Below, piece by piece: positions 25,951-37,713 of a stretch of 64,000 nt of DNA (within the stretch, counting starts at the first letter, position 1; the number at the start of each line of letters is the position of its first letter). The translations under genes and the position numbers were made by a program. The stretch is from Streptomyces europaeiscabiei (GTDB taxonomy: Bacteria > Actinomycetota > Actinomycetes > Streptomycetales > Streptomycetaceae). The stretch is taken from assembly GCF_036346855.1 (NCBI RefSeq), contig NZ_CP107841.1, positions 1,240,001-1,304,000 of the forward strand, read 5' to 3'. Under the pieces are notes generated by a model, which worked only from the letters and a program-made list of their open reading frames with translations, was not told the origin of the DNA and searched no databases.

Positions 25951-25990
25951 CAACGGGCCGTGCTGCGCCGCGGGCCGGAGGGGCGGGTAC

Positions 25991-28900
25991 ATGACGCGCG
26001 ACGAGCTGATCCGGCCGCTGCCCGAACTGTTGAAGGCGCACGCCGAGAGGTCACCGTCGCGGGTGGCGTACGCCGACGACGAACGGGACGTCACCTACAC
26101 GGAGTTGGAGCGGCGCACCGGTCGGCTGGCCGTGTATCTCGCGGGGGTGGGTGTGCGGCGCGGGGACCGGGTCGCGATCCTGCTGGGCAACCGGGTGGAG
26201 ATGGTGGAGAGCGTCCTCGCCGGTGTCCGGGCGGGTGCGGTCGGCGTGCCCCTCAACCCCCGGTCCTCGGACGCCGAACTGGCCCATTTCCTGGAGGACA
26301 GCGGGGCCTCGGTCGTCGTCACCGACCGCGCGCACCTGGCCCGCCTGAACCGCGCGGGGGGCCTGCACGACCGTACGCGCGTCCTGCTCACCGGCACGGA
26401 TCCGGTGCCGTCGGACGCCCCCGACGGCACGGTCCTCTTCGAGGAGGCGGCCGAGGCGGAGCCCGCCGTCGCGCCCCGCGACGATCTCGGGCTCGACGAG
26501 CCGGCCTGGATGCTCTACACCTCCGGCACCACCCATCGGCCCAAGGGCGTGCTGTCCACGCAGCGTGCGGCCCTGTGGTCGGTTGCGGCCTGCTACACGC
26601 CGATCTTCGGGCTCTCCCCCGAGGACCGGCTGCTCTGGCCGCTCCCGCTGTTCCACAGCTTCGGGCACTCGCTGGCGATCCTGGGGGTCGCCGCGGTCGG
26701 CGCGAGCGCACGGATCACCGGCGAACTGCTGCCTCCCGGCGGCTTGTTGAGGGAGCTGCGCACGCCTCGCGCATCCCTGGGCGGCTCCTACACCGTCCTG
26801 GCCGGGGTGCCCGCCGTGTACCACCAGCTGGTGGCGTCGGCGGCCGAGGACACCTCGCCCGTACCCGCTCTGCGGACGTGTGTCGTGGCGGGCGCCCCGA
26901 GCGCGCCGGCCCTGCGACGGGCGGTGGAGGACCTGCTGGGGGCGCCGCTGCTCGACGCGTACGGCAGTACCGAGACCTGCGGGATGATCGCGGTGAACCG
27001 ACCGGACGGGCCGAGGGTCGACGGTTCCTGTGGGCCGCCGGTCCCGGGGATGGACGTACGGCTGGTCGATCCGGGCTCCGGCAACGATGTCGCGGACGGC
27101 GACGAGGGCGAGATCTGGGCGCGTGGGCCGAGTCTGATGAGCGGCTACCACCATCAGTCCGAGGCGACGGCGGCCGCGCTGCGGGACGGCTGGTACCGCA
27201 CCGGTGACCTGGGGCGACGCGTCGCGCACGGGCATCTCGTCCTCACCGGCCGGGTCAGCGAGCTGATCATCCGGGGCGGGGAGAACATCCACCCCACCGA
27301 GATCGAGCAGGCCCTGCTGCACTGTCCCGGCGTGCGGGACGCGGTGGTGGTGGGCAGGCCGCACGACGTCCTCGGCGAGGTCCCGGTGGCGTACGTCGTT
27401 CCGGGGCCGGACGGGTTCGACCCTCGGCGGATACTGGCCGCGTGCCGGGAGCGGCTGGCCGCGTACAAGCTGCCCGTCGAGATCCACGAGATCGCGGCCG
27501 TCCCGCGTACGGCGTCCGGCAAGATCACCCGCCACGCGGTCCTGCCGGACCTGGCCCGACCGGTACCCGAGGTCCGCCCCGCCTCCCCGACGGCGACCGA
27601 CGGTGCCCTGCGCCGACGCCTGCTCGCTCTCCCGCCGGAGGGGAGGGAACGCGCCCTGCGCGAGGCGGTACTCGCGCAGACGTCCGCGGTGTGCGGCGAC
27701 GGATCGTACGAAGGACTCGACGCCGACGGATCGAACGAGCGGCCCGACACCGACGGTCCGCACGAACGGCTCAACACCGACGGTCCGCGTGAACGGCTCG
27801 ACGCCGACCGCCCGTTCACCGATCTCGGGCTGACGTCCGAGGGAGCCGTCACGCTGATCGAGCGGCTCGGCGAGGCGACCGGGCTGCGGCTCCCCTCGAC
27901 GCTGGTCTTCGACCATCCCACGCCGGACGCCCTGACCCGGCACGTGCACGACATCCTCTTCACCCCGGCGCCCGTACCCGTGCCGCACCTCGGCTCCGCG
28001 ACGGAGGCGGACGACCCTGTGGTGATCGTCGCCATGGGCTGCCGTTACCCCGGGGACGTGTACTCCCCCGAGGACCTGTGGGACCTGGTGGCGGAGGGCC
28101 GGGACGCGGTCTCGGGCTTCCCCACCGACCGGGGCTGGGACCTGGCCGCCCTGTACGACCCGGACCCGGACCGGGTCGGCACGTCGTACACCCGCAGCGG
28201 CGGATTCCTGCACCGGGCCGCCGAGTTCGACGCGGGCCTGTTCGGGATCTCGCCGCGGGAGGCACTGGCCATGGACCCGCAGCAGCGGCTGCTGCTGGAG
28301 ACCTCGTGGGAGGTGTGGGAACGGGCGGGCATCTCCCAGGCGGCGCTGCGCGAGAGCGACACGGGTGTGTTCGTGGGCGTGATGCACGGCGACTACTCCA
28401 CGCGCCTGGACAAGCACGAGCTGGAGGCCCATCTGGCCCTGGGCTCGGCGGGCAGCGTGGCCTCCGGCCGGATCAGTTACGTGTACGGCCTGCGCGGACC
28501 GTCGATCACGCTCGACACCGCATGCTCGTCCTCGCTGGTGGCCCTGCACTGGGCGGCGCGGGCGCTGCGCTCCGGCGAGTGTTCCCTGGCCCTGGCCGGG
28601 GGTGTCACCGTGATGGCGACTCCCAAGGCGTTCGCGGCTTTCAGCCGACATCGCGCTCTGTCGCCCGACGGCCGCTGCAAGTCGTTCTCGGCCTCGGCGG
28701 ACGGCACCGCCTGGGGCGAGGGCGCGGGCCTCGTGCTGCTGGAGCGGTTGTCCGACGCCCGCCGGGGCGGCCACCCCGTCCTGGCCGTGCTGCGCGGCTC
28801 CGCCGTCAACTCCGACGGCGCGTCCAACGGCCTGACGGCACCGAACGGCCAGGCCCAACAGCGCCTGATCACCAGGGCGTTGACCGACGCCGGGCTCGGC

Positions 28901-31900
28901 GCCGGCGACGTGGACGTGGTGGAGGCGCACGGTACGGGCACCACGCTGGGTGACCCCGTCGAGGCAAGCGCCCTGCTGGCCACCTACGGACAGGGGCGGG
29001 CCGGGGACCGGCCGCCGCTGTGGCTGGGCTCGGTCAAGTCCAACCTGGGGCACACCCAGGCCGCCGCCGGTGTCGCCGGGGTCATCAAGATGGTGCAGGC
29101 CATGCGCCACGAGCAGCTCCCGCGCTCGCTGTACGCGGAGGAACCCAGCCCGCACGTCGACTGGTCGGCAGGCCGGGTGGAACTGCTGGCCGAGTCCCGC
29201 CCCTGGCCGGTGACGGGCTCCCGGCCACGCCGGGCCGGGGTGTCCGCGTTCGGCATCAGCGGGACCAACGCCCACGTGATCCTGGAGGAGGCCCCTCAGA
29301 AACTGGAGGAGGCCTCTCAGCGACCCGACACCGGGCCGAGCACCGTACAGGTCCCGGTGCCCTGGCTGCTGTACGGCGCCGACGAGGCCGCCCTGCGCTC
29401 CCAGGCCCGGCGTCTCGCCGCCCACCTGGCGTCCCGGCCCCACCTGTCGCCCACCGACGTCGGCGTCTCCCTGGCCGTGCCGAGGTCCCCCCTCGCCCAC
29501 CGGGCGATGGTTCCGGCCGACGACCGGGCGCGGATGCTGACCGCCCTCGATGCGCTCGCCGACGGGAGAGGAGCGGATCGTGGCGTCGCCGATCCCGGCG
29601 TCCGTACGGCCTTCCTGTTCACCGGTCAGGGCTCTCAACGTAACCGTATGGGTGCGGAGTTGCGCGACGCCTTCCCCACCTTCGACACGGCGTTCGAGGG
29701 GGTCTGCCGGGCACTGGACGGCCGCCTGGAGCACCCTCTCGACGTGGTGCTGTCCGCGGAGCCGGGCACGCCGGAGGCCGCCCTGCTCGACCGTACGGAC
29801 ATCACCCAGGCCGGTCTGTTCGCCTTCGAGGTGGCGCTGTTCCGGCTGTTGGAGTCCTGGGGAGTACAACCCGACTTCCTGGCCGGGCACTCCGTGGGGG
29901 AACTGGCGGCCGCCCATGTCGCCGGAGTGCTGGACCTGGCCGACGCGGCGGAACTCGTCGCGGCCCGGGGTCGGTTGATGCATACCCTGCCGGGCGGCGG
30001 GGCGATGGTGGCGCTGCACGCGACGGAGGAGGAGGTCCTCGCCGAACTCCCCCCGTTCGACGGCCGGGTGGCGATCGCCTCGGTCAACGGATCTCGTGCG
30101 GTGGTCATTTCGGGGGCGGAGGACGCGGTGCTGGCCGTGACGGCCGGATTCGAGGCGCGAGGTCGAAGGACCGTTCGACTGCGGGTCGCTCACGCCTTCC
30201 ACTCCCCACTCGTGGAACCGATGCTCGACGACTTCCGCCGGGTCGCCGAGGGGCTGACGTTCCGGCCGCCGCGGATCCCGGTCGTCTCGGCCGTGTCGGG
30301 CCGCCCGGCCGAGGCCGGGGAACTGTGTTCGCCGGAGTACTGGGTGCGGCACGCCCGTCTGCCGGTGCGTTTCGCCGACGCCGTGCGATGGCTCGGGGAC
30401 AACGGGGTGTCGGCGTTCCTGGAGATCGGCCCGGGGGCGGCGCTCACCGCCGCCGCCGAGGACTGTCTGACCGGCCCGGACGGCGAGGGCCCCGCCCCCT
30501 TGTGCGCCGCCGCCGCCCGTGGTGGCGATCCCGAACCGAAGAGCCTGCTGGCCGCCGTGGCCCGCCTCCATGTGCGCGGAACGCCCGTCGACTGGCCCGT
30601 CGTGTTCACGGGCAGCGGTGCACGGCACCTGGAGGATCTGCCGACGTACGCCTTCCAACGGCAGCGGTACTGGCTGGCCGCGCCGAGCGCTCCTCTCGCC
30701 GCCCCGGACCCGCACGAACACCCGCTGCTGGGACCGGCGTTCACCGTGCCGGACACCGGCCGGACGGTGTTCTCCGGCCTGCTCTCCAGTACCGCTCACC
30801 CGTGGCTCGCCGACCATGTGGTCGGCGGACGAGTCCTGGTCCCCGCGACGGGGTTCGTGGAGCTGGCCGTACGGGCGGGTGACGAGGTCGGCTTCGGCAC
30901 GCTCGACGAACTCGTGGTCCTGGCCCCGCTCATCCTGCCCTCGGCCACGAGCGTTCACGTCCAGGTCGTCGTGGCCCCGGCGGACGACTCCGGCCGGCGC
31001 CCGGTCGACATCCACGCCCGGCCCGCCACGGACGACTCCGAGCCCGACTGGACCCGGCACGCCACAGGCCTCCTCCGCACCACGGAAACCACCCGGCCGG
31101 AGGCGGAACCGGCGGTGTGGCCGCCGCGGGACGCGACCGAGGTCGACCTCGCCGACGCGTACGACAGCCTCGCGGAGGTCGGCCTCTCCTACGGCCCGGC
31201 GTTCCGGGGCGTGCGGGCGGTCTGGCGGCGCGGCGACGAGATGTTCGCGGACGTCCGCCTGCCCGAGGCGGAGTCGGAACACGCCGACCGGTTCGGGATC
31301 CATCCGGCGCTGCTGGACGCGGCCCTGCACGCCCCGATGCTCACGGGCTCGGCTCCCGGCTCCGGCACGGTCCGGGTGCCGTTCGCGTGGAACGGCGTAC
31401 GTCTGTACGCGACGGGTGCGTCGGAGGTACGCGTACGGATCGCCCCGAGCGGGACGGACTCGGTCACGGTCACCCTGGCCGACCCGTCGGGACGCCCGGT
31501 GGCTCACGTGGACTCCATGACCACGCGTGAACTCCCCGCCGAGGCGGTCGAGTCGACGGCCGACGCCGTGCGCCGGGCCCTGCTGCGCCCCGAGTGGACC
31601 GGCGTCGAGGAGCCGGAGGGCGAGCGGCGACCCGTGACCGGCGGACGCTGGGCGCTGGTCGGCCCGGACGAGCTGGACCTGCGCGGGGCACTCCCCGACC
31701 TCGTGGGAACCGACGCCCCCGAACCGGACACCGTCGTCCTCACGGCCGTCGACGGCGGCCCGTGGGCGGATGCCGATCCGCTCCCCGCCGTACACCGGCT
31801 GACCGGCAGGGTGCTGCGTACCCTCCAGGACTGGCAGGACGACCCATCGACGGCGGGCTCCCGTCTGGTCGTGCTGACGCGGAACGCGACCGCACCCGAG

Positions 31901-34228
31901 CCTGATCCGGCCGGGGCAGCCGTGTGGGGGCTGGTACGTGCCGCACAGACGGAGCTGCCCGGACGTGTCGTTCTCGTCGATGTGGACGGGCGGCCGGAAT
32001 CGCTGCGGCTGCTCCCCGCTGCGGTTGTCGGCGATGAGGGCCAACTCTCCGTACGGAACGGACACTTGGCGGTGCCGCGTCTGGTCGCCGCCGGTGAGGC
32101 CTCCACTCGGGGCGACAGTTTCGGGCCCGACGGCACGGTCCTGATCACCGGCGGTACCGGCGCGCTCGGCGCGGAGGTCGCCCGCCATCTCGTGACCGCC
32201 CATGGCGTACGACACCTGCTGCTCACCGGTCGGCAGGGGCCCCAGGCACCCAATGCCGAGGAACTGCGCGTCATGCTGGAGGAGTTGGGCGCCGAGGTAC
32301 GGATCGTGGCCTGTGATGCGGCCGACCGCGCCGCGCTGGCCGAGGTGATCAAGGAGTGCTCGCCCGCGCTGACCGCCGTGGTGCATGCGGCAGGGGTGCT
32401 GGACGACGGTGTCCTCGCCGCGCTGACACCCGGGCGGATGGCGGCCGTGCTGCGGCCGAAGGTGGACGCGGCCTGGCATCTGCACGAGCTGACCCGGGAC
32501 CTGGACCTGTCGGCGTTCGTCCTGTTCTCCTCGGTGTCCGGCCTGCTGGGCCGCGTCGGCCAGGGCAACTACGCGGCGGCGAACGCCTTCCTGGACGCCC
32601 TGGCCCGGCACCGCTCCCAACTGGGTTTGCCCGCCGTGTCCTTGGCCTGGGGACCGTGGGACCACGGGGCCGGCATGGCCGGTGCGGCCGATGGGGCCGA
32701 TGGGGCCGATGGGGACGCAGGGGTCCCGCACCGGTCGGCCGGTGAGGTGCTCCGAGCGCTCTCCGTGGAGCAGGGCCTGGCCCTCTTCGACGCGGCGCTG
32801 CGCGCGGGCGAACCCGTGCTGGCGCCGGTACTGCTGGACCGGGGGGCACTCAGGTCCGCTCAGGGGCTCCTGCCGCCGCCGCTGCGCGGACTCGTGCCTG
32901 CCCGCAGGCCGGCCGCCGGGACCGGGGAGGGCGCCGGTTACGGCTCCTCGCCCGGTGCGGAGCAGCCCTGGGAGCCGGGTGCCTGGCGCAAGGTGCTGGC
33001 CGGGCTGCCCGCCGACCGACGGGAGGACTCCCTCGCGGAGTTGATGCGCGCCGACGTGGCCACGGTCCTCGGCTACCCGGACGCCGACGCGCTGCCGGCC
33101 GCCAGGTCCTTCGCCGAGCTGGGCTTCGACTCCCTGATGGCGGTCCAGGTCCGCAACCGGCTGAGCATGGCCTTGCGGCTGAGGTTGTCCGCCGCCGTGG
33201 TGTTCGAGCACCCGACGGCCCAGGGGCTGGCCCGCCACGTACTCGGTCTGCTGGACGACCTGCCCGACGTCGCACCGGAGCCGGAGCGCGCTCCCGCGCA
33301 GGACCGGCCCGCGCAGACGGAGGAGGACCGGCCCGCGCAGACGCTCTCCTCGCTCTACCGGCGGGTCTGCGAGGCCGGGCAGGTGGTCGCGGCGATGCAC
33401 ATGCTGGTCACGGCTTCCTGGGCGCTGCCGACCTTCGGCCCGGACGCCGACCGGGAGCACGCCCTGGCCCCGCTGCGGCGCGCCGACGGTTCCCAAGCCG
33501 GGCCGGTACTCGTCTTCCTCAACGGCTTCCATCCACCCTTCGCCGCCCCCGGTGGTGAATTCGCCGCATTCCACGCCCACTTCCAGGGCGAACTGGACGT
33601 CCTCGAACTCCCGCACCCCGGCATCGGGGCGGGCCGTGCCGTGCCGGCCGACCGGGACACGCTCGCCCGGACACACGCGGAGACGGTGCGACAACACGTC
33701 GGCGACCGGCCCTTCGTGATCGTCGGCGTGAGCACCGGAGGCGCGGTCGCCCATGCGGTGACCCGGCGGCTCGAAGCCATGGGGAGCCCGCCCGTCGGAC
33801 AGGTGCTGCTCGACACCTACCTCATCAACGACGGCAACAGCGACAAGGACTGGCTGCTGTCCCTGCCCGCCGTGATCGCGCCGCGTCTGGGCGGAAACCA
33901 GTTCACGGGGGACGAGGACACCGGGGTGGCCGCGCTGGGCGCGTACACCCGGATGTTCCTGGACTGGGAGCCGGAGCCGGTCGCCGCCCCCACCCTGCTG
34001 GTCCGGGCCACCCGGCCGACGCCCGCGATGGCGGCGGGCGCGGCCCCGGACGCGTGGCGCACCTCCTGGCCGCTGCCGCACACCCGGGTCGACGTCCCCG
34101 GCGACCACTTCTCGCTCATGCGGGAACACACCCCCACCACGGCGGCGGCCGTCCGCACCTGGATCGATTCCCTCGGCCGTACGGGCGCCGCGTCGGCGCC
34201 GAACACAGGAACAGAAGGAGAGCGGTGA
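25991..34228 (+). CDS. Stand-alone type I polyketide synthase: acyl ligase-ACP-KS-AT-DH-KR-ACP-TE
   Basis: The start is ATG at 25991 with GGAGGGG upstream; the frame is open to 25502 but that part is non-coding. Length is 2745 residues. Domains in order: AMP-forming ligase ([11 protein letters not shown] near 176); ACP (LGLTSEG near 620); KS with TACSSS (Cys845), HGTGT and NLGHTQ; AT with GHSVGE (Ser1301) and HAFH near 1400, a malonyl-CoA signature; DH with [10 protein letters not shown] and DAALH; KR with GGTGALG near 2053, an LDD motif (B-type) and catalytic Tyr/Asn in [10 protein letters not shown] (LGFDSL, Ser2381); TE (GVSTGG, Ser2581; GDHF). All catalytic residues look intact. It would activate a carboxylic acid starter, extend it with malonate, reduce and dehydrate, and release. 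No ER is present, so an enoate, or a polyene or arene if iterative, is expected. It overlaps a halogenase gene. Confidence 0.93.
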   Translation: MTRDELIRPLPELLKAHAERSPSRVAYADDERDVTYTELERRTGRLAVYLAGVGVRRGDRVAILLGNRVEMVESVLAGVRAGAVGVPLNPRSSDAELAHFLEDSGASVVVTDRAHLARLNRAGGLHDRTRVLLTGTDPVPSDAPDGTVLFEEAAEAEPAVAPRDDLGLDEPAWMLYTSGTTHRPKGVLSTQRAALWSVAACYTPIFGLSPEDRLLWPLPLFHSFGHSLAILGVAAVGASARITGELLPPGGLLRELRTPRASLGGSYTVLAGVPAVYHQLVASAAEDTSPVPALRTCVVAGAPSAPALRRAVEDLLGAPLLDAYGSTETCGMIAVNRPDGPRVDGSCGPPVPGMDVRLVDPGSGNDVADGDEGEIWARGPSLMSGYHHQSEATAAALRDGWYRTGDLGRRVAHGHLVLTGRVSELIIRGGENIHPTEIEQALLHCPGVRDAVVVGRPHDVLGEVPVAYVVPGPDGFDPRRILAACRERLAAYKLPVEIHEIAAVPRTASGKITRHAVLPDLARPVPEVRPASPTATDGALRRRLLALPPEGRERALREAVLAQTSAVCGDGSYEGLDADGSNERPDTDGPHERLNTDGPRERLDADRPFTDLGLTSEGAVTLIERLGEATGLRLPSTLVFDHPTPDALTRHVHDILFTPAPVPVPHLGSATEADDPVVIVAMGCRYPGDVYSPEDLWDLVAEGRDAVSGFPTDRGWDLAALYDPDPDRVGTSYTRSGGFLHRAAEFDAGLFGISPREALAMDPQQRLLLETSWEVWERAGISQAALRESDTGVFVGVMHGDYSTRLDKHELEAHLALGSAGSVASGRISYVYGLRGPSITLDTACSSSLVALHWAARALRSGECSLALAGGVTVMATPKAFAAFSRHRALSPDGRCKSFSASADGTAWGEGAGLVLLERLSDARRGGHPVLAVLRGSAVNSDGASNGLTAPNGQAQQRLITRALTDAGLGAGDVDVVEAHGTGTTLGDPVEASALLATYGQGRAGDRPPLWLGSVKSNLGHTQAAAGVAGVIKMVQAMRHEQLPRSLYAEEPSPHVDWSAGRVELLAESRPWPVTGSRPRRAGVSAFGISGTNAHVILEEAPQKLEEASQRPDTGPSTVQVPVPWLLYGADEAALRSQARRLAAHLASRPHLSPTDVGVSLAVPRSPLAHRAMVPADDRARMLTALDALADGRGADRGVADPGVRTAFLFTGQGSQRNRMGAELRDAFPTFDTAFEGVCRALDGRLEHPLDVVLSAEPGTPEAALLDRTDITQAGLFAFEVALFRLLESWGVQPDFLAGHSVGELAAAHVAGVLDLADAAELVAARGRLMHTLPGGGAMVALHATEEEVLAELPPFDGRVAIASVNGSRAVVISGAEDAVLAVTAGFEARGRRTVRLRVAHAFHSPLVEPMLDDFRRVAEGLTFRPPRIPVVSAVSGRPAEAGELCSPEYWVRHARLPVRFADAVRWLGDNGVSAFLEIGPGAALTAAAEDCLTGPDGEGPAPLCAAAARGGDPEPKSLLAAVARLHVRGTPVDWPVVFTGSGARHLEDLPTYAFQRQRYWLAAPSAPLAAPDPHEHPLLGPAFTVPDTGRTVFSGLLSSTAHPWLADHVVGGRVLVPATGFVELAVRAGDEVGFGTLDELVVLAPLILPSATSVHVQVVVAPADDSGRRPVDIHARPATDDSEPDWTRHATGLLRTTETTRPEAEPAVWPPRDATEVDLADAYDSLAEVGLSYGPAFRGVRAVWRRGDEMFADVRLPEAESEHADRFGIHPALLDAALHAPMLTGSAPGSGTVRVPFAWNGVRLYATGASEVRVRIAPSGTDSVTVTLADPSGRPVAHVDSMTTRELPAEAVESTADAVRRALLRPEWTGVEEPEGERRPVTGGRWALVGPDELDLRGALPDLVGTDAPEPDTVVLTAVDGGPWADADPLPAVHRLTGRVLRTLQDWQDDPSTAGSRLVVLTRNATAPEPDPAGAAVWGLVRAAQTELPGRVVLVDVDGRPESLRLLPAAVVGDEGQLSVRNGHLAVPRLVAAGEASTRGDSFGPDGTVLITGGTGALGAEVARHLVTAHGVRHLLLTGRQGPQAPNAEELRVMLEELGAEVRIVACDAADRAALAEVIKECSPALTAVVHAAGVLDDGVLAALTPGRMAAVLRPKVDAAWHLHELTRDLDLSAFVLFSSVSGLLGRVGQGNYAAANAFLDALARHRSQLGLPAVSLAWGPWDHGAGMAGAADGADGADGDAGVPHRSAGEVLRALSVEQGLALFDAALRAGEPVLAPVLLDRGALRSAQGLLPPPLRGLVPARRPAAGTGEGAGYGSSPGAEQPWEPGAWRKVLAGLPADRREDSLAELMRADVATVLGYPDADALPAARSFAELGFDSLMAVQVRNRLSMALRLRLSAAVVFEHPTAQGLARHVLGLLDDLPDVAPEPERAPAQDRPAQTEEDRPAQTLSSLYRRVCEAGQVVAAMHMLVTASWALPTFGPDADREHALAPLRRADGSQAGPVLVFLNGFHPPFAAPGGEFAAFHAHFQGELDVLELPHPGIGAGRAVPADRDTLARTHAETVRQHVGDRPFVIVGVSTGGAVAHAVTRRLEAMGSPPVGQVLLDTYLINDGNSDKDWLLSLPAVIAPRLGGNQFTGDEDTGVAALGAYTRMFLDWEPEPVAAPTLLVRATRPTPAMAAGAAPDAWRTSWPLPHTRVDVPGDHFSLMREHTPTTAAAVRTWIDSLGRTGAASAPNTGTEGER
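27698..27805 (+). repeat. 27-bp coding repeat in the ligase-ACP linker of the PKS
   Basis: Four degenerate copies of a 27-bp unit encode nine-residue repeats ([36 protein letters not shown]) immediately before the ACP core. The acidic, flexible linker has grown by in-frame duplication. Confidence 0.8.
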
Positions 34229-35739
34229 ACCCCGACCACGAGGCAGGGAAGACAGGGAAGTCGGTGGAGACCGAGGAGTTCGACGTGATCGTCGTGGGCG
34301 GCGGCCCGGCCGGGTCGACCGCCGCCACGGCCGTCGCCCTGCGGGGTCACCGCGTCCTCCTGCTGGAGCAGCAGACGTTTCCCCGGTACCAGATCGGCGA
34401 GTCGCTGCTCCCCTCCACCGTGCACGGGGTGTGCCGCATCCTGGGCGTCGAGGAGGAGGTCGCGCGGGCCGGCTTCAAGACGAAGCGCGGCGGGACCTTC
34501 CGCTGGGGCCGGAACCCGGACCCGTGGCAGTTCTCCTTCGCCCTGTCCCCCCGGCTGGCCGACCCGACCTCCTTCGCCTACCAGGTCGAGCGGTCCCGGT
34601 TCGACGCGATCCTGCTGGACAACGCCCGCCGGGTCGGCGTCGACGTTCGGGAGGGCTGCCGGGTCAAGGGCGTGCTCGGCGACGAGGAGCGCGTCAGGGG
34701 CGTCGGCTGGACGGGCCCCGCCGGGGAGACCCGTGAGGCCCGGGCCCGTTACGTCGTGGACGCGTCCGGCAACGGCAGCCGGATCCACGGCGAGGTCGGC
34801 GGCAGGCGGACGTACTCCGACTTCTTCCGGAACATCGCGGTGTTCGGCTACTTCGCCGGCGGCAAGCGGCTCCCGAAGCCCAACGACGGCAACATCTTCT
34901 GCGCCGCCTTCGACGAGGGCTGGCTCTGGTACATCCCGCTCCGCGACGACCTCACCAGCGTCGGAGCGGTGGTCGGCCGGGACAACGCCGCCGCGATCCA
35001 GCGGGACCCGGTGACGGCCTGGCGCGGGCTGATCGACTCCTGCCCGGAGGTCCGGGGCCTCCTGGACGGGGTGCCGCAGGCCACCGAGGCGCCGTACGAC
35101 CAGGTGCGGGTCCGCAAGGACTGGTCGTACTGGAAGTCACAGCTGTGGCGGCCCGGCATGGTGCTGGTCGGCGACGCGGCGTGCTTCGTCGACCCCGTGC
35201 TGTCCTCCGGAGTGCACCTCGCCACGTACGGGGCCCTGCTCGCGGCCCGCTCCATCAACAGCGGCCTGGCCGGAACCCTCGACGAGGACCGCCTCTTCGA
35301 CGAGTTCGAGGCACGCTACCGGCACGAATACGGCCTGTTCCACGAGTTCCTGGTCTCCTTCTACGACATGCACCAGGACGAACGGTCGTACTTCTGGAAG
35401 GCCCGCAAGGTCACCCACGTCGACGCGACGGAAATGGAGGCGTTCGTCGAACTGGTGGGCGGACTGGCCTCCGGCGACACGTCCCTCGCCGGGCCCGGAC
35501 AGGCGGGCACCCGGCTGACTGTCACCGCCTCGGAACTCGACCACGCGGTCGGCCGGCTCCCGGACTCCGACGGCCTGCGCAATCCGCTCTTCGAGTCCGC
35601 CTCGATCCGCCAGGTCTTCCAGGAGGGCACGATCCTCCAGGAACGGGGTGTCTTCGGTGGCCCGCTGGAGAAGGAGACCCCGCTGCACCCCGGCGGCCTG
35701 ATGGCCTCGGAGGACGGACTCACGTGGGTGACCGAGTGA
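34225..35739 (+). CDS. Flavin-dependent halogenase
   Basis: The start is GTG at 34225, overlapping the PKS stop by four bases with AAGGAG upstream; 504 residues. [14 protein letters not shown] is the FAD-binding GxGxxG motif, [12 protein letters not shown] follows, and GWLWYIPL near residue 233 is the WxWxIP halogenase motif that blocks monooxygenase chemistry. [19 protein letters not shown] completes the FAD site. The GTFRWG and [10 protein letters not shown] features resemble halogenases that act on carrier-protein-bound phenols, pyrroles or polyketides. Translational coupling to the PKS implies chlorination or bromination of the PKS-bound chain or product. A flavin reductase is not present nearby. 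Confidence 0.9.
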   Translation: MNPDHEAGKTGKSVETEEFDVIVVGGGPAGSTAATAVALRGHRVLLLEQQTFPRYQIGESLLPSTVHGVCRILGVEEEVARAGFKTKRGGTFRWGRNPDPWQFSFALSPRLADPTSFAYQVERSRFDAILLDNARRVGVDVREGCRVKGVLGDEERVRGVGWTGPAGETREARARYVVDASGNGSRIHGEVGGRRTYSDFFRNIAVFGYFAGGKRLPKPNDGNIFCAAFDEGWLWYIPLRDDLTSVGAVVGRDNAAAIQRDPVTAWRGLIDSCPEVRGLLDGVPQATEAPYDQVRVRKDWSYWKSQLWRPGMVLVGDAACFVDPVLSSGVHLATYGALLAARSINSGLAGTLDEDRLFDEFEARYRHEYGLFHEFLVSFYDMHQDERSYFWKARKVTHVDATEMEAFVELVGGLASGDTSLAGPGQAGTRLTVTASELDHAVGRLPDSDGLRNPLFESASIRQVFQEGTILQERGVFGGPLEKETPLHPGGLMASEDGLTWVTE

Positions 35740-35754
35740 ACCTGCCCATGTCAA

Positions 35755-35793
35755 AAGGGCCCCTGGAAACCGCCCTCGCCTGTGGGGGCCCTT
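35755..35793. terminator. Hairpin between the halogenase and the truncated antiporter
   Basis: AAGGGCCCC (35755-35763) and GGGGCCCTT (35785-35793) form a 9-bp stem with a 21-nt loop. On the plus strand it lies 15 bases after the halogenase stop. On the minus strand it is followed by TTTT, so it could also end transcripts coming from the right. Confidence 0.6.
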
Positions 35794-35840
35794 CGTCGAG
35801 CACCGTCGGGACGACAGGTACCGCGTGGTCCCCAACTGGT

Positions 35841-36717
35841 CATCCGGGGCGTACGCGTCGATGTGCCGACGGGGTACGACGGCGCCGAAGATGAAGGCGC
35901 CGAACACCGTGTGCAGCCCCATCGCGTCGGTGGCCCAGGCGGACAGCAGCAGTCCGCTGAAGACCACCCCGTGGACCAGCGTGCTGTCCCGGTTCCAGGA
36001 CCGTTCGGGCGCCAGCAGCCAGCGCGGGCCGGGCCGGATCACGTACATCATGCTGAGGACGAAGAGGGCGGACAGCACGGCCATCCGGGCCAGCGGCCAG
36101 GAGCCGGTGGCATTCACCACCACGACCACGACGGCGAGCACGGCCCACGCCAGCAAGTCCTGCAGGGCAGCGCTGGCGAGCGCCACCTGCCCGACGCGCT
36201 CCCGGGACAGACCGTGGTCGGAGAGGATGCGGGCCAGCACCGGAAAGGCTGTGATGGACATGGCCGCCCCGAGGAACAGCGCCGGGCCGACCAGCCCGGT
36301 CCGCTCCTGCTCCGAGAAGGTCCAGGGCGCGAGCACGAGGGCCAGACCCGTGCCCAGCGCGAACGGCAGGGCAACGGAGCTGAGCGAGACCGCCACTACG
36401 TGGCGTCCCTGGCCGCGCAGATCAGCGAGGTCCAGGTGATAGCCCACCTGGAACATGAAGACAACGAGGCCCAGTTGGGCCAGTATCTGCAGAAATGGCC
36501 GGGCCTCGGTCGGGAACAGGACCGCGGTCGGATTTCCGGGGAGCAGACCCAGCAGGCTCGGTCCCAGCATCAGTCCCGCGGCTATCTCCCCCAGCACCGC
36601 CGGCTGCCGCAACCGCTGGGCGATCCGGCCGCACAACAACGCCGCGGGCACCACCACGGCAAGGCCGACAAGCACCTGCCGAATGGTTCCATCCGCCGCG
36701 CTACTACTGATCAGCAT
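35841..36717 (-). pseudogene. Na+/H+-type cation:proton antiporter (CPA2), C-terminally truncated
   Basis: From ATG at 36717 the product reads as a normal CPA2 antiporter for about 290 residues: PAVLGEIAAGLMLGPSLLG, FMFQVGYHLDL, SITAFPVLARILSD and LHTVFGAFIFGAVVPR. After YAPDD near 35841 homology stops. The frame then continues through the hairpin and antisense into the halogenase to 35137, which is not meaningful protein. The last helices and any regulatory domain are missing, so it is probably inactive. The breakpoint lies about 100 bases from the halogenase end. Confidence 0.7.
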
Positions 36718-36970
36718 GACCCCTCCCCCATCACCGGTCCACCTCAGTTTCGAGGAGCCAACGGCCGGACAGAAATGCCCACTTCGACATGTGAACGGGG
36801 TTTCGGAGCGGCTGTGTGCACCATGCCGACGTGAAGCAGGAGCCTGCCGGCACCAGCAGGAAGGGGGTCCACAGACCTGGCCCTGCGCACGGTGCTGCGC
36901 GGGCGGCGGTGTTCACCCGGCGCAGCCGCGACGTACATGTCAACCGCGCCCCGCTCCCGGACAGCCGAGA
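36718..36970. other. Gene-free stretch
   Basis: No coding region is supported on either strand. It should hold the promoter of the truncated antiporter, but no hexamers stand out. Confidence 0.3.
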
Positions 36971-37007
36971 GCCCGGCACCGCGGCGGGGGATTCCGCGGT
37001 GCCGGGC
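36971..37007 (-). terminator. Strong perfect hairpin after an ABC-permease tail
   Basis: A 14-bp perfect stem, GCCCGGCACCGCGG with its complement, and a nine-base loop (36985-36993). On the minus strand it starts eight bases after the stop codon of the permease relic at 37015, the expected place for its terminator. There is no T-run. Confidence 0.75.
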
Positions 37008-37014
37008 AGCTCGG

Positions 37015-37137
37015 TCAGACCGTCCGCAGCGCCTCCGTGGGCTGCATCCGGGCCGCCCGTGGAGCGGGCAGCAGTCCGGCGATGGCTCCGACAGCCTGGG
37101 AGGCCGTCGTCCCGATGCTCGCCTGGGCCCGGGGGCT
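37015..37137 (-). pseudogene. C-terminal tail of a MacB/FtsX-type ABC transporter permease
   Basis: Forty codons read ASIGTTASQAVGAIAGLLPA then PRAARMQPTEALRTV and a stop. The end of the last helix followed by PAxRAARxxPxEALR is the hallmark of FtsX/MacB permeases. The rest of the gene is absent upstream (to the right). With its terminator still in place, this marks an old deletion or insertion endpoint near 37140. Confidence 0.65.
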
Positions 37138-37713
37138 CGGCGCGGCCGTGGCTCACACAAGTCTCATCAACTGTGCGGACTCCCCCGGTCAGTGAGCCCT
37201 GACCTGGCATTACGCGCCTGTCCTGGATTAGCTGGACGCCTCTGGACAGTCTCTACAACCTGTGCCAGGTGGGGCCGTCTCATCAGAGCGATTGGCCACC
37301 TTCTGCGGCCACTGGACGACGGATTGTCGCCCTGCGGTAGCAGCGTGCAGGCCGCCGCCGTGTGACCGCGCAGGTAACCCAGTCCCGTCAAGCGGGTGGA
37401 ACCCCTACCCGGCCGACACCTCCGATGACCGGCTCGGCCCTGTCGGCGCAACTGGTAGGAGGCCACGAGCCGGCTCCCCGGCCGGGATTCTTGGCGGCGA
37501 TGCCACGGTCTTCGGGTCGACGTTGCACACGGAGGCAAGGACGAGAGACTGGTGCGATTGGTGGCCACCCGCTCATGTGCCGTACCGGGCCTCTGCTCGC
37601 GTCCCTACCCCCTGACCGAAGCGAGCCCGATGACCTCAATCACCGGACCCGGCCAACCCACCAGACTGATGCTCTTTGCTCATCGCGCATTACCGAGACG
37701 ACGCTTGCTGCCG
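37138..37713. other. Gene-free stretch before the RNA ligase gene end
   Basis: No coding sequence with a start and family can be supported on either strand in these 576 bases. Base composition is more mixed than in the neighbouring genes, consistent with decayed DNA. Confidence 0.35.

Noticed and set aside
25502..25990. An N-terminal extension of the PKS frame by 163 codons
   Set aside because: It overlaps the EamA gene antisense and the operator region and has no homology; ATG at 25991 has GGAGGGG and begins directly at the ligase domain.
26051..34129. A 2692-codon open frame antisense to the PKS
   Set aside because: In very high-GC coding DNA the antisense frame in codon register lacks stops; its product is low-complexity Arg/Gly/His-rich sequence with no domains, while the plus strand has every PKS motif.
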